Shown in pieces: positions 38,769 through 47,516 of a stretch of DNA of 64,000 bases. Source of the stretch: Duganella sp. 1411 (GTDB taxonomy: Bacteria; Pseudomonadota; Gammaproteobacteria; Burkholderiales; Burkholderiaceae_D); NCBI RefSeq assembly GCF_017833525.1, contig NZ_JAFICD010000001.1, positions 2,728,001-2,792,000 of the forward strand, read 5' to 3'. How positions within the stretch are numbered: the stretch's first letter is position 1; each line of letters starts with the position of its first letter. A program made the position numbers and the translations under genes. The notes under the pieces are model-generated. The model was not told the origin of the DNA, did no database searches, and saw nothing but the letters and a program-made list of their open reading frames with translations.

Positions 38769-39227
38769 TCACGCCGCTTGGCGCTGCTCCAGGGCGGCGA
38801 CGTTGTCGCTGCCATCGATCACGATTTTACGTGGCTTCAGGGCTTCCGGCACTTCGCGCACCAGTTCGATGGTGAGCATGCCGTTGTCGAAGGACGCGCC
38901 GGTCACTTTGACGTGGTTGGCCAGCTGGAAGCGCTGCTCGAAGTCGCGCGCGGCGATGCCGCGGTGCAGATAGGTGCGCTCGGTGGCGTCCTTCTGCTTG
39001 CGGCCGACGACCTGCAGCGAATCGCGTTCGAAGGTGATGTCGATTTCCGACCGGCTGAAGCCGGCCAGCGCCATCACGATCCGGTACTTGTCTTCGGAGA
39101 CGAGCTCGATGTTGTAAGGCGGGTAGCTTGGTGCGGAATCTCCCCGCTGGGCATCGTTCAGCAGTTGTGCCAGACGATCAAAACCGATAGCGGAACGATA
39201 CAGAGGAGTCAGGTCAAAAGTACGCAT
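38769..39227 (-). CDS. Small heat-shock protein Hsp20 (IbpA-like)
   Basis: A 152-residue alpha-crystallin-domain chaperone. It starts MRTFDLTPLYRSAIGFDRL as IbpA does. The domain (about 35-130) includes YNIELVSEDKYRIVMALAGF, RTYLHRGIAARDFEQRF and the closing NGMLTIELVREVPE. It binds unfolding proteins in the cytoplasm and keeps them refoldable. ATG at 39227 follows AAGGA. Two heat-control features lie upstream: a sigma-32-like promoter and an RNA thermometer. Confidence 0.94.
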   Translation of the reverse strand: MRTFDLTPLYRSAIGFDRLAQLLNDAQRGDSAPSYPPYNIELVSEDKYRIVMALAGFSRSEIDITFERDSLQVVGRKQKDATERTYLHRGIAARDFEQRFQLANHVKVTGASFDNGMLTIELVREVPEALKPRKIVIDGSDNVAALEQRQAA

Positions 39228-39290
39228 GATAAATATCCTTTTCAAGTTAAGCGATATGGAATCGTGGCCCCCAATCTGGGCAACCACTGA
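39228..39290 (-). promoter_or_regulatory. ROSE-type RNA thermometer in the hsp20 leader
   Basis: On the transcript, the anti-Shine-Dalgarno run AUAUCGCUU (bases 39257-39249) pairs with AAGGAUAU (39240-39233), which contains the ribosome site. The pairing leaves one bulged G, within the UCGCU that defines ROSE elements (UYGCU). A second GTGG...CCAC hairpin with CCC/GGG pairs lies upstream of it. Melting on heating would free the AAGGA. Confidence 0.75.
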
Positions 39291-39295
39291 GTCCG

Positions 39296-39323
39296 ATATA
39301 GGTCGCTTTTGGCGGCTTTCAAG
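39296..39323 (-). promoter_or_regulatory. Sigma-32-like heat-shock promoter of hsp20
   Basis: On the minus strand CTTGAA (39323-39318) is followed after 14 bases by ACCTATAT (39303-39296), close to the consensus CTTGAA-N13-15-CCCCATNT (6 of 8 in the second box). Transcription would start about 60 bases before the hsp20 ATG and give the leader described as a thermometer. Confidence 0.75.
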
Positions 39324-39462
39324 GCCTTGAAAAACGCCTTCAACATCCCCAGCGGCACACTTTTTTTGAACATTTTTGGATTTTTTTGCGGCGCCGTCGC
39401 CAGCTTCATCAATTGCCCCCGTGCTAAACTCTTTCTCTTGTCCAACCTTCGTACGCCGCCTC

Positions 39463-41343
39463 ATGCCCCTTACCCGCGCCGCAATTGCCATCCTGTTGGC
39501 CACCGCCTTCAGCGCCCAGGCAGAAACGATCTCCGAGCAGCCCTACCCGGGCACCATCGTGCTCAAAGTCGACGCCAGCAACTTCGCCCAGCAAATCTTC
39601 CGCGTGCGCCAGACCATCCCGGCCAAGCCCGGCAAGCTGACCTTGCTCTATCCGCAATGGGTGGTGGCCAACCACGGCCCCAGCGGCGCGCTCAACCAGT
39701 TCGCCGGCCTCAAGGCCAGCGCCAACGGCAAGCCGCTCGAGTGGAAGCGCGATCCGCTCAACGTCTGGGCCTTCGCCATCGACGTGCCGGCCGACGCCGG
39801 CGCGGTGGAGGTGGAATTCCAGTACCTGTCGCCGATCGAGGCCAACCAGGGCCGCACCACCTTCACCGCCGACATCCTGGGCGTGCAGTGGCAATCGCTG
39901 GCGCTGTACCCGGCCGGCTACCGCAGCCGCGACATCACCGTGCAGCCGAACCTGACCGTGCCGCCCGGCTGGCAGTTCGGCAGCGCGCTGGAGACGGCCG
40001 CGCGCGTCGGCGACGAGATCGCCTTCAAGCCGCTCGACCTGGAAACGCTGCTCGATTCGCCGCTGTTCGCCGGCCGCTATTTCCGCCGCATCGACCTCGA
40101 TCCGGGCGCCAGGGTGCCGGTGCACCTGAACGTGGTGGCCGACAGCGCCGAGCAACTGGCGGCGACGCCGGAACAGATCGCGCCGCACCGCGCGCTGGTC
40201 CAGCAAGCCTACAAGCTGTTCGATTCGAAACACTACCGGCACTACGACTTCCTGTTCGCCATCAGCGACGAATTCGGCGGCATCGGCCGCGAGCACCACG
40301 AGTCGAGCGAGAACGGCGTCAAGACCGGCTACTTCACCGAGTGGGCCAAGTACGAGGCGCGGCGCGAGTTGCTGGCGCACGAGTTCGCCCATTCGTGGAA
40401 CGGCAAGTTCCGCCGCCCGGCCGGCCAGGACGTGCCCAACTTCAACACGCCGCTCGACAATTCGCTGCTGTGGGTGTACGAGGGCCAGACCCAGTACTGG
40501 GGCGCGGTGCTGGCCGCGCGCGCCGGCCTGATCTCGGCCGAGCACACGCGCGACCTGCTGGCGGCCTCGGCCGCGCGGCTGGACCACGTCAAGGGCCGCG
40601 AGTGGCGCGCGGTGCAGGATACCACCTACGATCCGATCGTCAACGCGCGCCGCCCGCAGGTGTGGAACAACTGGCAGCGCGGCGAGGATTATTACCAGGA
40701 AGGCCAACTGATCTGGCTCGACGCCGACACCAAGATCCGCGAGCTGTCCGGCGGCAAGCGCTCGCTCGACGATTTCGCGCGCGCCTTCTTCGGCGTCGAC
40801 GACGGCGTCCATGTCGCCAAGCACTACACGTTCGACGACGTGGTGGCGGCGTTGAACGCGGTGCAGCCGTACGACTGGGCGCCGTTCCTGCGCAGCCGCG
40901 TCGACGGCCACGGCCCCGGCGCGCCGCTCGACGGCCTGGCGCGTTCGGGCTGGAAACTGGTCTACACCGACCAGCAAACGCCGTTCCTCAAGGCCCAGGA
41001 GGAGCAGGGCAAATCGGCCAACTTCCAGTATTCGCTGGGCTTTTCGGTCGGCGCCGAGGGCAAGCTCGAGGCGTTCCAGTGGGAAGGCGTCGGCTTCAAG
41101 GCCGGCATGTCGGGCGGCTCGACCTTGCTCGCCGTCAACGGCCGCGCCTACAAGCCGGAGCTGCTGCGCGCGGCCGTCAGCGACGCCAAGGAGGGCACGG
41201 CGCCGATCCAGCTGCTGGTCAAGAAGGGCGCGCTGTACCAGACCTACGCGCTCGACTACCACGGCGGCCTGAAGTACCCGCGCCTGGAACGGGTCAAGGG
41301 CGCGCCGGACCGGCTCGAGGCGATCCTGCGGCCGCTGAAGTAA
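39463..41343 (+). CDS. M61-family metallopeptidase with PDZ domain
   Basis: A 626-residue exported protein. The signal (LTRAAIAILLATAFSAQA) is followed by an N-terminal beta domain with LTLLYPQWVVANHGP. The zinc site HEFAHSWNGK (HExxH) is preceded by the typical GREHHESS loop, with the third ligand in LLWVYEGQTQYWG. A PDZ domain ends the protein (VGFKAGMSGGSTLLAVNG). The family prefers glycine-containing substrates (glycyl aminopeptidase). ATG at 39463 is chosen because it starts the signal peptide. It is divergent from hsp20, so its promoter lies near 39330-39460. Confidence 0.92.
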   Translation: MPLTRAAIAILLATAFSAQAETISEQPYPGTIVLKVDASNFAQQIFRVRQTIPAKPGKLTLLYPQWVVANHGPSGALNQFAGLKASANGKPLEWKRDPLNVWAFAIDVPADAGAVEVEFQYLSPIEANQGRTTFTADILGVQWQSLALYPAGYRSRDITVQPNLTVPPGWQFGSALETAARVGDEIAFKPLDLETLLDSPLFAGRYFRRIDLDPGARVPVHLNVVADSAEQLAATPEQIAPHRALVQQAYKLFDSKHYRHYDFLFAISDEFGGIGREHHESSENGVKTGYFTEWAKYEARRELLAHEFAHSWNGKFRRPAGQDVPNFNTPLDNSLLWVYEGQTQYWGAVLAARAGLISAEHTRDLLAASAARLDHVKGREWRAVQDTTYDPIVNARRPQVWNNWQRGEDYYQEGQLIWLDADTKIRELSGGKRSLDDFARAFFGVDDGVHVAKHYTFDDVVAALNAVQPYDWAPFLRSRVDGHGPGAPLDGLARSGWKLVYTDQQTPFLKAQEEQGKSANFQYSLGFSVGAEGKLEAFQWEGVGFKAGMSGGSTLLAVNGRAYKPELLRAAVSDAKEGTAPIQLLVKKGALYQTYALDYHGGLKYPRLERVKGAPDRLEAILRPLK

Positions 41344-41418
41344 GCGCGACGCCAGCCGGTGGCGGCGGCGTGTTTTTCCGCCGCCATCCCGGTTATACTG
41401 GGGCATCCCCTGCCTCCG

Positions 41419-42378
41419 ATGGATGCCATGCCCGACACGATCGACAGCACCGACCCCGGCGGCGCCGCGCCGGCCGCCGTCTCCCCGGCCGAACTCGAAC
41501 GGCTGCGCGCGTCCGACCGCGTGTTCCGCGCCCTGCTCGACCACGCGCCGATATTGATCTCCACCAAGGATTTGCAAGGCACCTTGCTGATGGCCAGCCG
41601 CCACTTCGAGATCCTCGACGGCTACGACCCGGCCAAGTTCATCGGCGCCAACGTGTTCGACCTGTTCCCGCCCGAGATCGCCGAGCAGCTGTGGCGCAAC
41701 GACCGCAAGGCGGCGCTGGAAAAACGCGCGGTGCACGAGGAGGAAAGCGTCTACCACCGCGACAAGACCTTGCACACCTATACGACGGTGAAATTCCCGC
41801 TGTTCGACGACCACGGCGAGGTCTACGGCACCTGCGCCGTCTCGACCGACATCACCGAGGCCAAGGCGGCGCGCTACGACAGCGTGACCGACGAGTTGAC
41901 CGGCCTGAAGAACCGGCGCTACTTCAACATCCGCTTCACCGAGGAACAAAAGCGCGCGCACCGCGACCGCCGCATGCTGACCCTGCTGCTGATCGACGTC
42001 GACCGCTTCAAGCAATACAACGACACCTACGGCCACCCGCAGGGCGACCAGGTGCTCAAGGCGGTGGCCGACACGATGCGCCGCTCGCTGAACCGGCCGG
42101 GCGACCTGTGCTTCCGCATCGGCGGCGACGAGTTCGCCTGCCTGTTCGCCAGCGGCGGGCCCGACGAGAGCGCCGCGCTGGCCGAGCAGATCCGCGCCGG
42201 CGTGGCCGCGCGCATGATCGTGCACGAGGGCAACCCGCCGTCGGGCCACGTGACGTTGTCGCTGGGGCTGGCGTTCATCGACCCCGACTCCACGCTCGGC
42301 CAGGGCGCCATCTACGAGCTGGCCGACCAGGCGCTGTACCGGGCCAAGCACAAGGGGCGCAACACCGTCTCGCGCTGA
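41419..42378 (+). CDS. Diguanylate cyclase with PAS domain
   Basis: A 319-residue soluble protein with no transmembrane segment. A PAS domain spans about residues 28-145 (RALLDHAPILISTKD, VSTDITEAKAARYD). The GGDEF domain (about 150-319) has the active site RIGGDEFACLF and the inhibitory I-site RPGD five residues before it. It should make cyclic di-GMP from two GTP with product inhibition. The PAS ligand is unknown. Start at 41419 or 41428. Confidence 0.93.
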   Translation: MDAMPDTIDSTDPGGAAPAAVSPAELERLRASDRVFRALLDHAPILISTKDLQGTLLMASRHFEILDGYDPAKFIGANVFDLFPPEIAEQLWRNDRKAALEKRAVHEEESVYHRDKTLHTYTTVKFPLFDDHGEVYGTCAVSTDITEAKAARYDSVTDELTGLKNRRYFNIRFTEEQKRAHRDRRMLTLLLIDVDRFKQYNDTYGHPQGDQVLKAVADTMRRSLNRPGDLCFRIGGDEFACLFASGGPDESAALAEQIRAGVAARMIVHEGNPPSGHVTLSLGLAFIDPDSTLGQGAIYELADQALYRAKHKGRNTVSR

Positions 42379-42431
42379 CCCCGGACGGCGCGCGCGGGCG
42401 GTTTCGGACGGTTTTGGTGTATGCTGGCGAT

Positions 42432-42779
42432 ATGAACAAAGACACCGACATCCAACTGAGCGGGCCCTTCAAGGCCACCGACGGCGCCGGCCGCGCCCAC
42501 GACGCCAAGGCGATCCGCATCTTCGACGAGGGCTACGGCGCGATCGACGTCTACGTCGACTTCGCCGCCCCGATCAGCGGCTTGCACAAGGACAAATCGC
42601 TGATCGACGCCGTCGTCGCGCAGCTGCGCACGGTCGGCTACAAGGGCCCGGCGCTGACGGCCGGCGACCCGGTGCTGCAGGAGAGCAAGTTGCTGGTGCT
42701 CGAATCGCCCGACGAATTCAACACCTTCGCCGCCGGCAAGGGCTGGAAAGACCTGGCCGAGGAATTCGGCGACGAGTGA
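42432..42779 (+). CDS. Hypothetical protein, 115 residues
   Basis: A small acidic soluble protein without signal or membrane segment. It opens MNKDTDIQLSGPFKATDG and holds IRIFDEGYGAIDVYVDFAAP and an amphipathic end EFNTFAAGKGWKDLAEEF. It has no known domain. The codon usage is that of its neighbours. It follows the diguanylate cyclase by 53 bases and faces a convergent hydrolase gene across a palindromic repeat. Confidence 0.7.
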   Translation: MNKDTDIQLSGPFKATDGAGRAHDAKAIRIFDEGYGAIDVYVDFAAPISGLHKDKSLIDAVVAQLRTVGYKGPALTAGDPVLQESKLLVLESPDEFNTFAAGKGWKDLAEEFGDE

Positions 42780-42829
42780 TCTGTTAAACACCCCCGGCGC
42801 CTTGGGCGGTACGCCAGCCACGGCGTTTT

Positions 42830-42857
42830 GGGGTCGTACCCCACGGGGTACGACCCC
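42830..42857. repeat. Palindromic repeat, family 3 (GGGGTCGTACCCC), copy 1
   Basis: GGGGTCGTACCCC (42830-42842) and GGGGTACGACCCC (42845-42857) form a perfect 13-base stem with a two-base loop between two convergent genes, a natural place for a bidirectional terminator. Relatives lie at 50276-50304 and 56534-56576. Confidence 0.88.
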
Positions 42858-42884
42858 GCCCGGCCGTGCGGGTTTGCCGGCCGC

Positions 42885-43643
42885 TCAACCCAGGTAGCGC
42901 CGGCTCCACACGGCGATCAGGTCGGCCACGTAGACGGCGTCCTCGCGCCGGGTCAGCAGGTGGTCGGCGCTGTCGAGCGAAACGAAGCTTTTCGGATGCT
43001 TGGCGGCCGTGAAGATGTCGACGGCGTTGCCGATCGGCACCGTGTCGTCGCCCGGCGCGTGCATCACCAGCAACGCGCGCCGCAGCGCCGCGATCTTCCC
43101 TTTTAAATTGTGCTCGGCGGCGTCCTCGATGAATTGCCGCTTGATGCGGAACGGCCGCCCGGCCAGTTGCACCTGGGCCTCGCCGTCGCGCGCGATGCGC
43201 TCCAGGTGCTCGCCGAACAGGCCCGTCACATGGGACGGATCGCTGGGCGCGGCGACGGTGACGACGGCGGCCACCTCCGGCATGCGCCCGGCGGCGGCCA
43301 GCACGGCCGCGCCGCCGAGGCTGTGGCCGATCAGCAGGCGCGGCGCCGCGTGGTGGGCGCGCAGGAAATCGGCGGCGGCCACCAGGTCGGCCAAGTTGGA
43401 CGAGAAATTGGTGTTGGCGAACTCGCCCTCGCTCGCGCCCAGGCCGGTGAAATCGAAGCGCAGCACGGCGATGCCGTGGCCGGTGAGCGCCTGGGCGATG
43501 CGACTGGCGGCGAACACGTCCTTGCCACACGTGAAGCAGTGGGCGAACAAGGCGTAGGCGTGGACGTCGCCGTCGGGCGCGTCGAGGCGCGCGGCCAGCA
43601 TGGCGCCGTCGGCGCCGGGGAATTCCTGTCGTTGTGATCGCAT
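42885..43643 (-). CDS. Alpha/beta hydrolase (OsmC-independent, dienelactone-like)
   Basis: A 252-residue hydrolase. The nucleophile elbow is [10 protein letters not shown], an [11 protein letters not shown] turn precedes it, and the C-terminal [13 protein letters not shown] carries the acid residue, with His in SADHLL. The start [21 protein letters not shown] suits short peptidase- or esterase-like relatives often annotated as bifunctional with OsmC domains, but no OsmC domain is attached. An AAGGAA site precedes the ATG. The substrate is unknown. Confidence 0.85.
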   Translation of the reverse strand: MRSQRQEFPGADGAMLAARLDAPDGDVHAYALFAHCFTCGKDVFAASRIAQALTGHGIAVLRFDFTGLGASEGEFANTNFSSNLADLVAAADFLRAHHAAPRLLIGHSLGGAAVLAAAGRMPEVAAVVTVAAPSDPSHVTGLFGEHLERIARDGEAQVQLAGRPFRIKRQFIEDAAEHNLKGKIAALRRALLVMHAPGDDTVPIGNAVDIFTAAKHPKSFVSLDSADHLLTRREDAVYVADLIAVWSRRYLG

Positions 43644-43726
43644 ATAAGTTCCTTCGGTTGGCAGTGCCAAGAATACCCGAAACCCTGCGCAATATCTGAA
43701 ACGCCATGGAACACCACTGCAACACA

Positions 43727-43794
43727 AGGGCGGATTAGCGCAGCGTAATCCGCCAATGCATGCGTTTCGACGACGCACGCATTGGCGGATTACA
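43727..43794. repeat. Palindromic intergenic repeat, family 2, copy E
   Basis: GGGCGGATTAGCGCAGCG followed by TAATCCGCC (43728-43754) is a full unit, then a second half-unit GGCGGATTAC at 43784. It lies between the hydrolase start and the imuB stop. Confidence 0.85.
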
Positions 43795-43820
43795 TGTCTA
43801 CCCGGCGTACAACCTCCACA

Positions 43821-45299
43821 TCACCCGAACAAGCCATGCAAATACCAGCGCGTGACGGCCTCGGGGTCGTTGCCGTCGCGTTCGCGGTACAACCAATAAT
43901 GCGCGTGGTCCCTGCCCTCGGCCATGAAATAATCGCGCGTCTGCATCTCCGCCCACCAGCCGGCCTCGATCTTCTCGCCGGTCGACACGATCGTCAGCGG
44001 CGACCCATAGAACGGCCGGTGCTCGCGCATCAGCAAGGGAATCGGCTTGGCCAGCAGCCACGCCGGGCGCGGCAGGCTGGGCAGGTCCGGCGGCAACTGC
44101 GCGCGGGCGTCGGCCGGCCGTATCTTCTGCTGCACGCCGACCCAGGCGTTGGCGTGCTCGGGCCGGTAATCGGCGCGCGGCGCGGCCTGCAACACGTTCT
44201 CCGGCCCCAGCCGCGCGGTCAGCAACTCGAGCAGGCGCTGCCAGTCCTCCTTGCCGCCGCCCGGCTCGGGGAACAAGCAATCGCTCGGCGGCGTCATCGG
44301 CGTCACCCTGGGCGCCTCCAGGCACAGGCCGATCACCGGCGCCTCGAGCACCTGCTTGGCCAGCCGCTCCTTGAGCAGGCGCACCAGATGCTCGTCGCGC
44401 CAGGTCGGCTCGGCCAGCACCACCTCGATCGCGGTGGGCGCGCGCGCGACGCGGCCGCGCTCGTGCTCCAGCAACAACACGACGCGCTCGACGGCGAGCT
44501 GGCGCGCGCTGAGCCAGCCGGTCAGTTGCAGCAGCAGGCGGCGCGCGCCGGACAGCAGCGCCTCGGCGTTTTCGACGCGGTCGAACAACTCGAGCTTGGC
44601 GCGGAAGCTGGCCGGCGCCGCCAGCCACTGGTGCAATTCCGGCCGCTCGCCGTGGGCGTCGTCCAGCATGTCGAGCAAGGCGCGGCCGCAGCGCCGCTGC
44701 AGGCCCGGGCGCGGCAGCGCGCGCGCCTGGCCCAGGGTCAGGCAGCCGATCCCCTCGAACCAGTCCAGGTAGGGCCGCGCCGGCGGCAACAGCCCGACCG
44801 GCAGGCGGCGCAGGCGCCGCGTCAGCGCCGCCATCGTCAGCGCGCGCCCGGCGTTGGCGCGCGCCAGCAGCCAGGCGCCGCGCGCGGTCGGCGCGCAACT
44901 GAGCGCGGCGGTGAAGCCGAGCGCGCGCAGGCTGGCGGCGATGTCGCGGCACAGCGCGCGCACGCCGCCGAACAGGCGCAGGCTGGCGCCCACGTCGAGC
45001 AGCAAGGTGGCCTCCTCGGCCTGCGCCAGTTGCGGCGTGTAGCGCAGCAGCGCCAGCGCCACCGCCTGCAGCGCCTCGGCCTCCCGCTGCGGCGCGCGCT
45101 GCTGGAAGCGCGCCTGCGGCGCCAGCATCAGCGCGCCGCCGCGGCGCATGCCCGGCTCGACGCCGGCCGCGCGCGCCGCCTCCGACAGCGCCGCCACGCG
45201 CTCTTGCTCGAGCACGACGGTGCACAGATCCTCAGACCAGCGCGGGCAAAATACCTCGAGCGGGAGCCGTGGCAGGTGTAGGGCGATCCAGAGGCGCAT
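43821..45299 (-). CDS. imuB: ImuB, Y-family polymerase-like mutasome subunit
   Basis: A 492-residue protein with the Y-family fold but no polymerase active site: the positions of the catalytic acids read LLLDVGASLRLFGG instead of the DinB form. It opens MRLWIALHLPRLPLEVFCPR. ImuB is the adaptor that links DnaE2 and ImuA to the beta clamp during SOS mutagenesis. Its start lies 68 bases inside the end of imuA, so the two are translationally coupled. A family 2 repeat follows the stop codon. Confidence 0.93.
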   Translation of the reverse strand: MRLWIALHLPRLPLEVFCPRWSEDLCTVVLEQERVAALSEAARAAGVEPGMRRGGALMLAPQARFQQRAPQREAEALQAVALALLRYTPQLAQAEEATLLLDVGASLRLFGGVRALCRDIAASLRALGFTAALSCAPTARGAWLLARANAGRALTMAALTRRLRRLPVGLLPPARPYLDWFEGIGCLTLGQARALPRPGLQRRCGRALLDMLDDAHGERPELHQWLAAPASFRAKLELFDRVENAEALLSGARRLLLQLTGWLSARQLAVERVVLLLEHERGRVARAPTAIEVVLAEPTWRDEHLVRLLKERLAKQVLEAPVIGLCLEAPRVTPMTPPSDCLFPEPGGGKEDWQRLLELLTARLGPENVLQAAPRADYRPEHANAWVGVQQKIRPADARAQLPPDLPSLPRPAWLLAKPIPLLMREHRPFYGSPLTIVSTGEKIEAGWWAEMQTRDYFMAEGRDHAHYWLYRERDGNDPEAVTRWYLHGLFG

Positions 45300-45975
45300 G
45301 GCGTTGTAGCAAAGAAGGCGTTAAGGGTAAGAACAAGGGGGTGTCGCGCTGCGGCCCGCGGCGCTTGACGAAACCGATGTCGACGCCGCCGGCGGCCGCC
45401 GTCAGCGACAGGCGCAGCGGCGCCGGCGACGCCTCGCGCGCCGCCGCCAGCGGCCGCAGCAGGCAAAACAGGGTGTCCGCGCTTTGCGCGGCCAGGTGCA
45501 GCCGGCGCAGGGTTTCGCCGCGCGCGTGCTGCTGCCACAGCAGCAAGGCGCCGCAACAGCCGCTGCGCAGCACCTGCTCGGCCGCCCACAGGGCGTCGCC
45601 ACTTTTGGCGCCGCCGCGGATCCAGATCAGCTGCGACGGCTCCAGCCCCAGCGCGGCCAGCGCCAGCGCCTGCGGCGCGTGCGGCGGCTGCGCCAGCACG
45701 ATGGGACGCTTGCCCAGCCCGGCCAGCGCCGGACGCAACAAGCGCAACTCGCCGATGCCGTGTTGCTGCAGCAGCAACTCGACCAAGGTGCCCAGCGGCC
45801 AGCCGCCGCCCGGCAACTGCGCCGACAGCGCGGCGAAGCCGGTGTCGACGCAACGCGTGGCGCTGTGCGCCAGTTGCGAGGCGCGCCACAACGACGGGTG
45901 GACGGCTTCGGGCGCGGCAAGGACGGCGGCCTGGGCGGCTGTGACGGGTGTGGCGGGTGTGGCGAGGCGGTTCAT
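45232..45975 (-). CDS. imuA: ImuA, RecA-like mutasome subunit
   Basis: A 247-residue SulA/RecA-like protein. GWPLGTLVELLLQQHGIGELRLL matches the ImuA N-terminal region, followed by LIWIRGGAKSGDALWAAEQVLRSG. It recruits ImuB and DnaE2 to lesions. The ATG at 45975 lies 28 bases from a LexA box. It is the first gene of the imuA-imuB operon. dnaE2, usually third, is 23 kb away. Confidence 0.92.
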   Translation of the reverse strand: MNRLATPATPVTAAQAAVLAAPEAVHPSLWRASQLAHSATRCVDTGFAALSAQLPGGGWPLGTLVELLLQQHGIGELRLLRPALAGLGKRPIVLAQPPHAPQALALAALGLEPSQLIWIRGGAKSGDALWAAEQVLRSGCCGALLLWQQHARGETLRRLHLAAQSADTLFCLLRPLAAAREASPAPLRLSLTAAAGGVDIGFVKRRGPQRDTPLFLPLTPSLLQRHAPLDRPTPATAPARGILPALV

Positions 45976-46002
45976 GGTTTCACAAGCGCATTTTAGCTTA
46001 AA

Positions 46003-46022
46003 CACTGTACAAATACACAGTA
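46003..46022. promoter_or_regulatory. LexA (SOS) box upstream of imuA-imuB
   Basis: CTGT (46005-46008), eight bases, ACAG (46017-46020). It lies 28 bases upstream of the imuA start and 57 bases before the divergent antiporter gene. It resembles the dnaE2 box at 20397 closely, with only the spacer differing. Confidence 0.93.
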
Positions 46023-46079
46023 CTATCTCGCTGCGCTTTTGGCAAGGCCCAATATGTTTGGCGCGCGGCATGCTGTAAC

Positions 46080-47393
46080 ATGGCGTCAAAGAAACAATCT
46101 TCGGGACATATTTTGCAAACAATACAACTGGTGGGCGCGGTCGTGTTCGGCCTGGCCCTGCTCCACACGTTCGCCGCAAAATCGTTCGAGGTGCTGTCGC
46201 ACCGCTACCCGCGCCATGCCGGCCTGTTCCACTTGCTGGGCGAGGTCGAGGTGGTGTTCGGCTTCTGGGCGTTTGTGTTGATCGCCGCCATGGCCTTGCT
46301 CAACGGCGCCGGCGAGGCCATCGACTACGCCGAGACGCGCCACTACACCGAGCCGCTGTTCGTCTTCACCGTCATGGTGGTGGCGGCCTCCCGCCCGGTG
46401 CTCGACATCGTGCGGCGGGTGCTGCTGGCGCTCGCCCGGCTGCTGCCGGTGCGCACCGAACTGGCGCTGGCGTGGTTCGGCCTGGGGCTGGTGCCGCTGA
46501 CCGGCTCGCTCATCACCGAGCCGGCCGCGATGACGCTGGCGGCGCTGATGCTGGCGCCGCTGGTGTTCCGCGACGGCATGCCCGAATGGCTCAAATACGG
46601 CGCGCTCGGCGTGCTGTTCGTCAACGTCTCGATCGGCGGCACCTTGACCGCGTACGCGGCGCCGCCGGTGCTGATGGTGGCCGCCACCTGGCAATGGGAC
46701 ACCCTGCATATGGCGAGCCACTTCGGCTGGAAGGCGGCGCTGGCCGTCGGCGTCAACGCCACCGTGGTCGGCTTCCTGCTGCGTCCGCACCTGCGGGCGC
46801 TGGCCGAGCGCGCGCCGGCCCCCGCGCAGGCCGGCGCCGCCGCCGGCGACATCGCGCTGCCGGTGCCGCTGGCGGTGACCCTGATCCATCTCGTCTTCCT
46901 GGCCGGCGTGGTCATGCTCAGCCACCATCCGGTGCTGTTCCTCGGCCTGTTCATGCTGTTCCTCGGCTTCACGTCGGCCTACCAGCGCTACCAGAACCCG
47001 TTGATCATCAAGGAGGGCTTGCTGGTGGGCTTCTTCCTGGCCGGCCTGGTGGTACTGGGCGGCATGCAGCAATGGTGGTTGCAGCCGATCGTCGCCAGCC
47101 TGTCGCCGGTGGCGCTGTTCTTCGGCGCGCTGGGGCTGACGGCGATCACCGACAACGCCGCGCTGACCTACCTCGGATCGCTCATCCAGGGCATCTCCGC
47201 CCAGTCGCAATACATGCTGATGGCCGGCGCCGTGGCCGGCGGCGGCCTGACGGTGATCGCCAACGCGCCCAATCCGGCCGGCGCGTCGCTGCTGCGCCGC
47301 GGCTTCAACGACGAATCGATCGGCGCCGTCGGCCTGCTGCTGGGCGCGCTGGCGCCGACCATCGTCGCGGCGGCCGCCTTCCTGCTGCTGTGA
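46080..47393 (+). CDS. Putative Na+/H+ antiporter family membrane protein (PF07399-like)
   Basis: A 437-residue inner-membrane protein with about eleven hydrophobic helices. Conserved features include GLVPLTGSLITEPAAMTLAAL, GALGVLFVNVSIGGTLTAYAAPPVLMVA and LTAITDNAALTYLGSL. The latter two are repeated half-helices typical of ion transporters with an Asp or Asn in the transport path. The family is described as putative sodium/proton antiporters. The substrate is not proven. It is divergent from imuA. Confidence 0.85.
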   Translation: MASKKQSSGHILQTIQLVGAVVFGLALLHTFAAKSFEVLSHRYPRHAGLFHLLGEVEVVFGFWAFVLIAAMALLNGAGEAIDYAETRHYTEPLFVFTVMVVAASRPVLDIVRRVLLALARLLPVRTELALAWFGLGLVPLTGSLITEPAAMTLAALMLAPLVFRDGMPEWLKYGALGVLFVNVSIGGTLTAYAAPPVLMVAATWQWDTLHMASHFGWKAALAVGVNATVVGFLLRPHLRALAERAPAPAQAGAAAGDIALPVPLAVTLIHLVFLAGVVMLSHHPVLFLGLFMLFLGFTSAYQRYQNPLIIKEGLLVGFFLAGLVVLGGMQQWWLQPIVASLSPVALFFGALGLTAITDNAALTYLGSLIQGISAQSQYMLMAGAVAGGGLTVIANAPNPAGASLLRRGFNDESIGAVGLLLGALAPTIVAAAAFLLL

Positions 47394-47397
47394 GCCG

Positions 47398-47422
47398 CAA
47401 GGTGGCGCATGACGCCACCTTG
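47398..47422 (+). terminator. Hairpin after the antiporter gene
   Basis: CAAGGTGGCG and CGCCACCTTG form a perfect 10-base stem with a five-base loop 5 bases after the stop. It is followed by TTAAAAAA rather than a T run, so intrinsic termination on the plus strand may be weak. Confidence 0.6.
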
Positions 47423-47516
47423 TTAAAAAATGATGCCAAATCACTAAAATCGTTCTAGTATTCAACTTCACGGGTGCAACCTTGTCACCTGACAAACTTT
47501 AGTGATGGGATCGATC

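Noticed and set aside
45232..46179. Longer start for imuA at 46179
   Set aside because: It would place the LexA box and the promoter inside the coding region; the ATG at 45975 fits the family start and the operator position.
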